Shown: positions 33,711 through 44,555 of the stretch, piece by piece | How the letters are laid out: each line of letters opens with the position of its first letter | Position numbering within the stretch: the stretch's first letter is position 1 | Source: Gamarada debralockiae | Taxonomy: Eukaryota; Ascomycota; Leotiomycetes; Helotiales; Hyphodiscaceae | Length of the DNA: 64,000 bases | Reading direction: 5' to 3' | Assembly (NCBI GenBank): GCA_002803225.1 | Contig: NXFV01000626.1 | Location: 62,001 to 126,000, forward strand | The notes under the pieces: generated by a model | What the model was told of the DNA's origin: nothing | Seen by the model: the letters and a program-made list of their open reading frames with translations, nothing else | Database searches by the model: none | Program-made: the position numbers and the translations under genes

Positions 33711-35657
33711 TCATAGCTTTGCCAAAGCCTTAGTCTCTTTGCTTGAAAGTGCCTCGATTACCTCTGCAGCTCCTCGTTCGCCCGAACGCACAGCACCTTC
33801 CATATATCCCTTCCACTCGAACGATGTTTCGGTCCCAACGAAGTGGATAGCATCAAAAGGTGCTCGCAAAGCTTTCCCAACCTCTGACATGATGTTTGGA
33901 GGTACTACAGGACACGGGCAACCCTGGCTCCAGGGATCCTTCACCCACTCCTGCTCAAAGACTTCAACTGGGCCCCTGATATCCTCTTCATTCTCGGATC
34001 CGAACAGTGCCACAAGTTGGGACAAGATTGCCTCCTTCCGACCGGCGGCGCTCAACTTTGACCAGTCTCTTCCTGGCTGTCCAACAACAAAACATGTCAG
34101 TGAGAATTGTCCTTGTAAATCATCACTAGTGTCTCTTGTGACAGATGCCGGGCCCACGAATGATTGGGTCATGCCACAATATCCAATCTTTCTCCACCAA
34201 GGCTTGTCCCAGAGCAGAATCATCTTCGCATAATAACCCAACATGCTGTTTGAGCTGTACTTCAACTTGTCAAGTGGAAGTGGGGGCTGGAAAGTGATTT
34301 GCTTGTAAGTTGGTGTTGGGATTGAGACAATGACCTTCTTGGCGTGATATCGAGTACCATCCTCTGTGCTGACTATCGCTGTCCCAGAGCGGCTTTGGAA
34401 AATTCGACTGACTGGCGCCTCAAGAATCACTGAGCCTGGCACCATGCTCTCTGCGATTTTCTTGGAGAATGATTGAGTTCCTTCACTAAGGTCAGTTCAA
34501 GAATCAGAGGGATAACTTCAAGAGCACGCACCTGTCCGCAGCCTCAGATGCTGCCCTCCGTTCTTCTGATCAGACCTCATTTGGAGTAAACCTCCACCAC
34601 TCTTGCAGTAATCAAGGAAGTACAATGCACTGAGCTCAGATGGCTCGCACCCAAGCATCGCTCTTGTCCAGATTGAGACCGTTGCCATAGCCTTCTCACC
34701 CGCTCCTTGCTGTTTCATGAACTTCTCGAGAGTCACATCATCATGCTTTGCACCCCATGGATTTCTAATGTCAATGGTGTGACAAAGCTCTTCGAATCCA
34801 TCTCGAATTCTCACAATATCGGCAACATCTTTTTCTCCCCACTATGAGGTATTAGTTTTTCGCACAAAAACAACATGAAGGTGCCTTCGCCTCACCGCTG
34901 GGACCTCTCCATATCGAAAGACAACTGCCTCCTTTTCTGGCACGTGCGCTGCGCAACTTCCATTGGTGTTTTGCTCGATCAGCTCCAAATCAAACCTTTT
35001 TGTCAACGCAAACATTTTCGACTGATTTGTATCGTTGATCCAAGCTGCTCCCACGTCGACAACACTTCCACCCTTCGTCGGCTTACTCCAAGTCTTTCCG
35101 CCAACTCGATCACGAGCTTCCAAAACGACGCAAGAGTAACCAGCTCTCTGGATATCATGGGCTGCCTGCAACCCACTCAACCCTCCACCAACGACTACAA
35201 CATCCACAATCAGAGAGCCTGCTGGAGCTGGCTTCATAATCGGTGAAATGGCCTTGAGATCTCGGATTGCCGCGACAGCCTCGATCTCGAAGTGGAACTC
35301 CGGTACAGCTAATGCAGTCACAGGGACGAGTGTTGACGGAGGCCGATGTCCATTCATGAACTTGAGAAGCACTTGTGCATGGTATCTATTCTTGGGCGAA
35401 TAGTTAACGATGTAGTATGTGACCTTGACAATGTCGGAAGGGGTTGCGCTAGCTGCGAGGAGACAATCTCCCAAGTTTTGGAAAGCCAGCTCGACTTCCT
35501 TCTCGTACGTATCCGGTACGACTCCATTCTTGTCTCTTCCAACTTGGCCAGCGGTATAGATAAACTTCACTGGGCCCTGTGCAGTTGAGACTGGCGAATA
35601 GTATGGCCTGCAGTCCATCAAGGCTGATGGGTCGAGAGTGGTAACGTGAGGAGCCAT
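33711..35657 (-). CDS. RidA-flavin monoamine oxidase fusion
   Basis: Exons 35657-34896, 34841-34532 and 34480-33711 (54- and 51-nt introns, phases 0 and 1) give 613 aa. Residues about 10-135 form a RidA/YjgF domain (FIYTAGQVGRD, GDCLLAAS, RPPSTLVPVTAL, FEIEAVAA) that keeps the substrate-binding Arg at 105 and the Glu pair near 124-126. After a short linker, residues 150-613 are a flavin amine oxidase: dinucleotide motif VVVVGGGLSGLQAAHDIQ, EARDRVGGKTWS, and the C-terminal FVGTETSFEWKGYMEGAVRSGERGAAEV. No Cys is present at the covalent-FAD position, so FAD is probably non-covalent as in fungal MAO-N. The oxidase would turn an amine into an imine and RidA would hydrolyse reactive imines, so the fusion is chemically sensible. 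Substrate unknown. It is divergent from an MFS pseudogene. Confidence 0.9.
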
Positions 35658-35885
35658 TCTGACAAGAGGGAGTTTTGAATTGCTTGAACAGTAAGATGAT
35701 CTTTGTTCCCCTCTAGAAACTTGTTACTAGCAAGTGCTTTTAAATGTTTGCGGTCCCTTTTCCAAGGATGGTCAAGCTGGCAAGATTCCCCGCATTGTGT
35801 CAGAAGTCAGATCTGAGCTTCGGAATATCCACAAGACGTTTTTCATGATAAGCATCGTGGATCCTATCATAGCTCAACCTGAATG

Positions 35886-35897
35886 CTCGGCGCCGAA
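35886..35897. promoter_or_regulatory. CTCGGCGCCGAA palindrome, candidate operator, copy 2
   Basis: Reverse complement of the 12-mer at 31920. Lies 229 bp upstream of the RidA-amine oxidase ATG. Confidence 0.5.
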
Positions 35898-35984
35898 AGG
35901 AGACCCCTTATCTGCCGTTCTGGTGGATGGTGTTTGCGAGCACCAAGTCAAAAGTGGGATATGCCAATCGCTTTGCTTCCTTAT

Positions 35985-35996
35985 TTCGGCGCCGAG
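35985..35996. promoter_or_regulatory. TTCGGCGCCGAG palindrome, candidate operator, copy 3
   Basis: Identical 12-mer, 88 bp from copy 2 and about 311 bp before the likely start of the MFS pseudogene. Confidence 0.5.
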
Positions 35997-36306
35997 GCGA
36001 TGTCGACCTTCACCCCTTCTCGACCTCTCAGCATCCTAAAACCTCAATCTTCACGTATGATCGGGCAGGAGCTGGGGTATGAGATATCAATATTATATCA
36101 ATCAGGATTGTGAAGCCAGGAACTGATCTTATCTATGATACGGATATTGCAACAGGAGGAAGCCTTTTCCATAGGTACAAGTACATGAATCCCCTTCTCC
36201 ATATGTACCTCCAATGTCTCCCACAAGTATTGAGATCCCCCCCAGAACCTCTTTATTATCTTCCCAACTTTCTACAATTCTGTGGCATAATTTGGAGTTT
36301 TCATCA

Positions 36307-37869
36307 TGTCTTCTGAAAGTTCAGCTGGAGCTTGAACTCGTCAACTGCCACTTCTCAGGCATAACAAGTGAGCTTTCTCCTGAATGTCCACATGTCACTC
36401 GCTCACATAATCGTGTAGTCTCTTCATACAAGTTCTACTCAGTGGTGCATGTCTCTTCTGTAGCCCGTGTTTGTACCTAGCCATTAGGAATTGGAGGAGG
36501 TAAGGTCTCCTCAACAGCCATGGCCGACAGAAGCAGCGGAGTCCTGTGCGGTCTCTTTACTTTTTCGGCACTCTTGGGCGGCGCTATGATCAATAATACT
36601 TTTGGACCTCACATTACTATGATGTTCGGTGTCACTGGACATCCTATCTACACAGGAGGGCTGTGGTACTTCGATGTGTATGGCAAGCTCTAGTTCCCAG
36701 TTCTCGCTGGAGCATATCTCTGAATCACCGCTGGTTGTCTCTGGAGTATCGCCGGTATGCCGCCCGTACATTCCACGCAACGTGCACTGACATTCCAGGT
36801 TTTATGGGAAACGCTTACGCCGGAGAATCTCAAAAAAGGAACCTGGCACGGCATCTGATGATCGTGCAACGCATCGGTGCAACAATCGGCGGCATCGTAA
36901 GCCTCGGCATCAACCTACACACAACACAAGAGAGCGTTCCTCATCCGATCTATATCATCTTCATCACTCTCCAGTGCTGCTCTGTCGGATTCGCAGCCTT
37001 CATGCTGTCCTCTAAATCCCTCATTCGAAGTGACGGAACGCCATTGGCAGAGTTCAAGCCCGTAACCCTCACACAATCCCTCTCCGGCCTCGGAACACTC
37101 TTCAAAGTCTGGAGCATCCTCCTCAGGTTCCCTACCTTCTACGCCGGCCAAGTCTTCCTGGTGTTGCAAAGCAGCATCAACACATACGCATACAATCTTG
37201 GCACACGCTCTTTCAACAACGTCTTCACCAACATCGTGCAAATCCCTTTCACGACCCTCATCGGCTACCTCCTCGACAGCGAAAAGTTAGGATCTCGAAG
37301 ACAAAGAGGTATGATTGTTGTCGTGATTGATGCAATTTCCATCACCGGTACGTACATTGCGCAAACTATATGGGTTGCATCCTGGAAATTCGACCGCAAC
37401 AGAGCAGGTCCCTCCATCGACTGGACGGATTCCTCACACCCCGGTGCCGTGATCATCTATTCTGCTACGGAGCCCAATACGCCATGTTCCAAAACACAGT
37501 CCTCTGGCTTCTAGGCTCTCTCACCAACCAACCTTCTCGCCTAGGCCATATGGCTGGACTTTTCCTGTCAGTGGTGAGTGCGGGCACGGCATCAGCTTTT
37601 GGGATCGATAGTACGAAGACGCCTTACGAGCATGAGAATGGCGCATATTTTGCACTGGCGACGATAAGTTGGCCGATTTTGTTCTTTATTGCTTGGAAAT
37701 GTACGACAGATATTAATTATTTTAGAGAGGAGGGGGTGGGGATTCTGGTGCATGTGCTATGGAGCATGATGAGATGGCGAGGATTATTGAAGGGGAGGTT
37801 GTTGGGGAGAAGGGGTATGAACAACCAGTTGCTGAGGAGGGTGCCGTTGGGAAGGAGGACAAGGTTTGA
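36307..37869 (+). pseudogene. pseudogene, UNC93-like MFS transporter
   Basis: Recognisable order of UNC93/DUF895 MFS segments in shifting frames: MSSESSAGA then TGA at 36307; LFCSPCLYLA near 36450; LGIGGGKVSSTAMADRSSGVLCGLF; INNTFGPHITMMFGVTG; LWYFDVYGKL ending at TAG where Trp is expected; FPVLAGAYL then TGA where Gly is expected; GFMGNAYAGES; then an open stretch GATIGGIVSLGIN to SIDWTDSSHPGAVIIY. A one-base loss follows before FCYGAQYAMFQNTVLWLLGSLTNQ. A further shift precedes MARIIEGEVVGEKGYEQPVAEE and the former stop at 37869. At least two nonsense changes and several frameshifts make a product impossible. Intact homologues are 11-12 TM proteins of uncertain substrate. Confidence 0.8.
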
Positions 37870-38819
37870 CGGGGCATTTGATGACTGTTTGGTTCGTGGT
37901 ATGTGTGCTTGGTGCGTTGAGGAATGCAATAGAACGGTTAAATAGCACGAGAAAGGAGCAGCTGCATGCATTTAGAAAGACATCTCATGGAGGAAACTAG
38001 GACTTTCATAGAGGCTAAGCGCGGTCCAATAGAACTGTTCACAATTCAGCGTTTCTCGTCAACTCGTCGCTGTCAAAGGACAGTTCAAACTGCGATGGAC
38101 TCGAAGTCGAATTTTTGATTATTACACCAATGAGGATTTCACTTACCCTTGTCGTTGTGGGAACATATTGAGGCAACTATCCTCATTTCTGACCAGCTTG
38201 TTGGAAAGGAGGTGCTATGATCGAAGCAGTTACTAGGTACTCGTTACCCCTGAATTTAATTAAGCCGCACTTCGCTAAAAAAAATATATCTACATGGGCT
38301 GACCTGGGAGTCAAGGTAAATCTTCTATGCTGACTACTGAAACGCGTTGAGCGCGAGCCCTGATCGTCGTGAAGCACTGGAGCCGTGAAACGTGAATCGG
38401 TGGAACCCTCTGACGCAAGCCTGTGTACGTGTACAGCTAGCCGCCTCACGATCTTTCCTCACCAGGAACTCCGGCTTCACGTTCAAATTATTCATTATTA
38501 TAGAACTGTCAGGTACGGCTGTGAGCTATCTCCATCGCAGACCTCATTTCGGGAAACATCTACTCCAGTCCACCGTCTATGCAAACCAACGCCAACGATG
38601 CACCCCCGCATGTATGCAAATGTAGACAACGAAGTAACCCCTTTTCCCGGACATCCATGCCCTCGCCAAATATATACAACAGACCATGGAACGATCCCGA
38701 AGCAACCGTTTCGTGGTCCATGGCCGTACCCAGTTTCTTTGTGGTGGCCATGCATCTCCATTCAATCGTTCTTCGTTTCGTATCAGTGAACACCTCCTCT
38801 CCTAGAAGTGCAAAACCAT
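37870..38819. other. convergent 3' intergenic region
   Basis: About 950 bp between the ends of the MFS pseudogene and the SKT5-like gene. Short frames on both strands look like chance. Confidence 0.45.
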
Positions 38820-41017
38820 CTACATGATAATGCAATCCTTGTCATCCCTGCCAGCCGTCTTCTCGTTCCCGCTTCCTGTCTTCTTGAATTTCAACCCGTT
38901 CCTTGGCGGCCCGACCTCCAGTGGTGTTCCCCCACTCGCTGCAGCTCGGATTGCAGCCAGTCTGTGTTTCGCTCTCTCATCTCCCGCATCTGCTGCTTTC
39001 ACATACCAGACATTAGCCTCCAGCGGGTCACGCCTGCATCCAATTCCCATCTCTGTGAAGTATCCGACGGCATATTCGGCTTTTGTAAGACCTGTGCGAT
39101 TTAGTAAAATGGAAGATGGGGAGGAGAGGGGCTCTGAAACTTACCACACTCAGCTGCTTGGCGCGCCCACTCGTAGGCCTCGTTCTCGTCTTTCTCGAGC
39201 ACAGGCTCTGCGCCAACCATGTACCATGCACACAAAGCCATCATGGCCGCAGGATGACCTCGTTGCGCAGCTCCAGTGTAGAAATGCACGCTCAATGCTG
39301 GATCTCGTGGACATGACAATTTCCCGTGCTCGTAAGCGTCTCCAAGGCGGTAGCTTGCTTCGGCATGACCCAAATCAGCTGCCTGCGTGAAGAGCTTTGC
39401 TGCATAGACCTCGTCTTGGAAGACATCATCCCCATAGCCAGTTTCGTACAGTAGACCCAGGTGGTAAGGAGCTGCGTTGTACTGCATGTCTGCGGATTCC
39501 GTCGCTCGGTTGAGCCATTTCAGACCTTCTCTATACTTGTTCATGCCGAGGTCTCCAGACAAACACGCTCGCCCGAGTCGAGTCATGGCACCCGGGTGAT
39601 TCTTTGAAGCCGACTGTCTGTAGAATTGAACAGCTTTTGCAAGATCTTTCCTGCACCCCCAACCAAACTCGTAACATAGTGCGGCTCGGTATCCGGATTC
39701 TGCATGTCCGTGTTTGCTGGCGGATACGAATAGGGGGAACGCTGTTCCGTAGTCTTCCTTCCCTTTATTAAACAATCCAGACGCGTAGCCATCAGCAAGA
39801 TAATATTGTGCGAAAGGGTACCCTCGATCAGAGAGCTTTTGCAGAACATGCTTTGCTTCTCGAAGAAGTTCTTGCGGGGAAGACTGAGGTCCATCAATGT
39901 AGGGACTATCTAGATCTCGTCCCGGTTTGGGGCTCAATTTCTTTGGTGATGCCTCGTTTTCTTGTCCAAGTCCGGATTCCTGAGCGCACTGGATCAAGAA
40001 GATTGCGAATGCGTACTGAGTCTCGGCATCATTCACCTTCTTGACATTTTCGCGATACATTGCAAGAGTCTTGGCCATACTCAATAGCGAAGCATTTGAT
40101 CCCACAACCGATCTTAGTTGGGAGTTGTCCATTAAGATAGGGGCTGGAGGTGCCTGGGGATAAGACACGTTTGCTAGATCGACATATGAAAGCGGCCGGC
40201 TATCATGAGAACGTCCAGAATTCGCAGATGGAGCACGGAAATTCGGCGACCCAGGGTGACGTCCTGGAGACCGTCCTCTGGGGCCCATATCAGAATATGC
40301 TGAAGCAGGTCGCTGGATAGGTGTTCGCCTCGCAAACTGCGAAGTCGGTGTTAGATGGCGATTTATGGAGGCTCCCATTTCTGCCAAGTCGCTCTGTGGA
40401 TATTGAGCACTGGATGCGCGTTGAACCCCTGGTCCTGCATCAGAATGGTGTGACTGATGGTGATATTGCAGCCGTGGAACTGGTTGATCGGCTGGGTCGA
40501 CCGCATTTTCGTCTATGCGATCAGGAACTCCTCCGCGTCCCAACGACCCTCGCAGACTTGATGAGGCGTTTGATGGCGATCTCGAACCCGAACTCTCTGT
40601 AGAAGATATGACAGCAGACTGTGGTTGTTGTACTTGCGGGGCCTGACGCGTATCGTAGTTCCCTCGGTAAGGCATATCATATGTCGCTGGCAAGCGAGAC
40701 TCCTGAGGAGACCCAAATTGTTCATGCTCGGATTGATCATTGGATTCGCCAGATACCTGACCCATCCGCCCATCATCGCCTTCTATCTTGGCAGTCGAAG
40801 GTCTTGGTGGCCAATCTCCATCTTGTAATTGTACGTTGACTCTAACAGGGGATATCGGTGCTCCTTGTATTCGCCCAGAAGGGGGTATAGGTATTGTGGG
40901 TAAAGGCTTTCGGGGGGGGTTCTCTTTATATTCGCCATCTGCGTAAAACCCAGGGGGTGACACGGAATCGGGCAGAGGTTTCCTCGTGACTAACTCGGGA
41001 GAAGATGGTGTGGCCAT
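38820..41017 (-). CDS. SKT5/Chs4-like Sel1-repeat protein, chitin synthase activator
   Basis: Exons 41017-39145 and 39091-38820 (53-nt intron, GTAAGT...ACAG, phase 1) give 714 aa from the MATPSSPEL start. The frame stays open upstream to 41269, so a longer start is possible. The N-terminal about 340 residues are Pro/Ser/Gln rich and disordered. From about residue 350 Sel1 repeats follow one another (DRGYPFAQYYLADGYASG, HGHAESGYRAALCYEFGWG, NHPGAMTRLGRACLSG, DLGHAEASYRLGDAYEHG, RGHPAAMMALCAWYMVG, EYAVGYFTEMGIG). The protein ends in CIIM, a CaaX box for farnesylation, as in yeast Skt5/Chs4. These proteins recruit and activate Chs3-type chitin synthase at the plasma membrane. The next gene, divergent, is such a synthase. 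Confidence 0.9.
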
Positions 41018-44000
41018 GATGGCTATTGTACTGACCGTGCTCCCTCCGCAGACTGATTTCGGCCGCTGAATATGCCTGAACGAAATGGTTGTATGACTGC
41101 GAGATGCAACGGTGCAACTTCCGGACTCTTCGGGCAAACGAACGTCGAGGCTGCAGGCAGCCAAATAGAAGAGTCTGACTGTTGAGAAATGAATTAGCAT
41201 CTTTTCAAGACTAAACCTGGAGGCCTTGAGGAGTACAATTCGTGACGTTCGCAAGTAGGAGTATCTCACCTACTAATTCCCGCAGCAGAAGAAAATCCCA
41301 ACGAATTAGACACTTGTAAGAGGCTCAATCAACTTGAACGATTCTCTGGGGATTTGAAGATGGTGTCTCGTTGGATCGTAGAATATCGGCAGTAGTTATT
41401 GGAGGATCACGTCTGCAGAGAGTAGTGAATACCGCCTTGTTTCACGTAGGAAGGTGCAAACTGTAGTAGGCAGAAATGTTAGCGATCAACAGACCCCTGT
41501 GGAAAAAAAGACCCTGGCAGGAACTGACGATGGGTACCGTAGCTGCCTGCGGCTGTCACGATGACGCGAATACGGAAACTTGAAAATAATTGAACGATCG
41601 CTGCGCCAGGGCGACGAGAAAAGATCCCAGCTATTGAGATGTAGTTGTTGATGCGTGTCTCCCTCCCTTCTCGAGTAGCGTGTTGGAATGGAATGCGGGT
41701 ATGTGAGAATGCAGCAAGACCTCTAGTGCAGCACGTCAGATCGATCTTCCTTTTTAAGACGTTAGACCCTGCAGGTCTCTTGTTTGGAGAATCGTTCACC
41801 TACCGCCAACGATTATTATGCCGCTGTCCGCCACAAAAAAAACATAGGTCGAGCCCAGTTGCCGACGAGACCTTGTATCCTGGTATCTTCTAAATGAAGA
41901 GTTGTGAAAACCGTGGGGAAGACGGACCGTCCCTCTATCCAATCTTCGAGAACCCAGGTCTTTGGAGATGATCTCGAGACAATAATCTCCGAGTTTAAGA
42001 GGTTCAATCGTTCAAAGAGGATGAAGCTTTGGGGCTTGCTCTTTAACCCAGATGAAGGTTTCGTCCGGTCCAGGGGACAGGGCAGGAGCTTAGGGAAGAG
42101 CCTCCGGATGCCAGAAAAGGGATGATTGGGGGGATCATTCACCATGCACAGAGGCTTGATTGAACCTCGAAGTTGGTGATCATATGCAATAGTTTGAGAA
42201 GAGGGAGTTTGCATTTGATAGCTTTTCTTCTTACGACCCACGCGCTGAATATGCACCTTCTCCCAATGGACCATTTAGGTTCCCTAATACGGAAGCCGCA
42301 GATCCGGGTGTTTGTTTTGGCAACCTCGTACGGGCGGTCACTTAATTGAAAGGGGGGGCTAGGAGGATTACTGTACTGAGGATTTTAGGACCCTTTTTTT
42401 GTGCCCAGCGCCTTGGGATTTTCGGCGAAGAGCTTGGGAAGGCTCATTTCCTTAACGCCGTCCAAGAAGTTGAAATAAAATACTCGTGACGGGAGTATTA
42501 AGGGGACTGAAGCGTTACGATTTGAGTATTTTCATCCTCGAGACAGAGCTGATATCCCCCACATCTCACTCAGCCAGCCGTTCCTCCTCGAGGCTGAGCA
42601 ACTCACTGGCATCGGATCTCGGGTCGATTATCTTTTGTCAATGAAATTTTGACGCGAGGCGAAAAGACCCTACTTCACTAGGGCCACAGCTAATTTTCTT
42701 TAAGACAATATGATGAAGTCGCCGGCAGAGAGCTTAAGAAAAAGGGGCACATTTTACATTAATTTGCCACAGCCTCGAGGATTCCCATTTCAATATCTTG
42801 TTAGCCGAGTTGCAAATGTATTTATCCGTCGGGCAGAGATCTCAGTTATCTTATGGTATTACGAGATACTCTGTGGAAGGGCTGTACTTGTTACGCCACG
42901 TGTGCTACATCTGGATACAGCTCTCACCGTTTCGAGCGAGGCGAGTCTGGCTCAAGACGCCATATGGCTTGGCTTCTTGGAGAGCTGAGGAGGAGTCAAT
43001 TCAGCCAAAGACGAAGCTTCTCAAGCAAAGTTCTCATCCGAGGTTTGAAGTCATTCTACGAGGAGGATTTCAACGGTTTTCTGCATGATCTTCAAGATCT
43101 AGCTACCACAAACTCCTCCCTCGAGGAAGGACATCAACGGGATCCAGCACATACAGCCTCACACCCCGAGATCAAAAGATCATATCTGCCCCGAGATATC
43201 GGATACAGATCAGGCTCAGAATTGAGTTTTCACAAATCTGGGGACAGCGGCTGCTGAGCTCTGAAACTGGGGATCATGATCCTGGCCAAGGTTCCGGATC
43301 CGCATTTTCATGGAGAGAGAGCTTGTTGAAACTGCATACCCATATCAATAAGCTTTATGGCATTTGGAATATTTGAATCCTGATAACCTATTTGGATGCA
43401 CGAATATGATTGTAAATTCTTCATATGAGGAAAACCGCCCACAGACATTCGACGCCGCACTTGAATCTCGTATCCGCTGACCCCTCCATCGACCAATTCC
43501 AAAATCAAACAAACCTCACCAACACTGTCATCGTATTCCCAAGCACCCGTTTTAGATCTTCTCGTGATAAACGTTTATTCAGCCCCGTGATGGTGACAAC
43601 TGTTGAGAAAAATTGAAGATTTTACGAAGTTACAAAGGTCTGCGGCGAAGCTTATAAGTCAAATGTTCAACCAAAACCTAATCCCCTGGTCAACCTTCTC
43701 CTGCAGGTATTTTTAGTCATTTTTATCCACTAATAATCAACCTTTGCTTTTTTGGGCGTGTGGATCGCTTTAGCGAACAAAAACATTCGCCGCCGGCCCA
43801 GGGGTGGAGGCTCCAGTTTTCGATCTAGGAAGTTGAGTGTTCTTCGCATTTCACTCCTCTCCACACGTCTGAAAAGCCTCATCACCAGGACAGTCGCAGG
43901 ACGTTGGCTTCTGCTGTCTTCTTCACAACATTGGCATCCTTTGCCGACTTTTCATTCGTTTGAAGGCATTTCAAAGCCTGTCCGGTCGCTCCTCCCTTAT

Positions 44001-44555
44001 TTGAAACAATCCTTCGCAGTCGTTTCCTTCCCCATTTGCCGACCTCCTTCTCGCCATTCAAATATCCTGTTGAGAACGCGATCGTCGAACCTTAACTCGT
44101 TGGCGGAGGATCTCTCCTGCACCGACTTACGATTTGCATTTTCAAACAGAAGATAACGGACGACGCAGAGTTCAGCTGGTCGGAAGGATTCTGGAACAAG
44201 GCATTGCCTTGATTGTTGGTCGACCAAGGAACGCCATCCCCACCAGCAACTCAGTAAGCAGGGATCGTATAGCGACAAACAAACACTCTTTTCCTGTGGA
44301 CTCACCACGGCCTTTTATTATCAACATCAATGTACGTTGGTCTTTTATTCGCTGAGTTTTCATGAACGTTTATTCTTGCATTGTTTTGATTGGACGTCAA
44401 ACGCCATTTCACGTCTTGTGCAAACATCCTCAGCGTGGCAGTGTTCGTCCTGCAATGGCAAAGTTGAACTACAATCACTGATCTGGGATGAACGATAACA
44501 ACTACAATCGCTGATCTAGAAAGAACAATCACTAACAAGCTTCTTGCACAGAGCC
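41018..44555. other. 3.5-kb divergent intergenic region
   Basis: Unusually long gap between the SKT5-like gene and the chitin synthase. Includes a 152-codon minus-strand frame at 41816-42274 with no motif (not called), and pyrimidine-rich leader sequence with a tandem 33-bp repeat just before the synthase. No transposon ends recognised. Confidence 0.45.
44467..44537 (+). repeat. tandem imperfect 33-bp repeat upstream of chitin synthase
   Basis: Two adjacent copies start AACTACAATC at 44467 and 44500 and share CTGATCT and GAAC blocks with about six differences. They end within 20 bases of the synthase ATG, so they are probably in the mRNA leader. Confidence 0.5.

Larger units (their letters stand above)
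35658..36306. other. divergent promoter, RidA-amine oxidase / MFS pseudogene
   Basis: 649 bp with two copies of the CGG/CCG palindrome and no gene. Frames here are short and contain no known motif. Confidence 0.6.

Noticed and set aside
41816..42274. 152-codon minus-strand frame
   Set aside because: No motif, no signal peptide, composition not convincingly protein-like; in a long intergenic gap. Kept only as a remark.
43752..44156. 134-codon plus-strand frame before the chitin synthase
   Set aside because: Ser/Arg/Leu-rich translation typical of a CT-rich leader; no motif.
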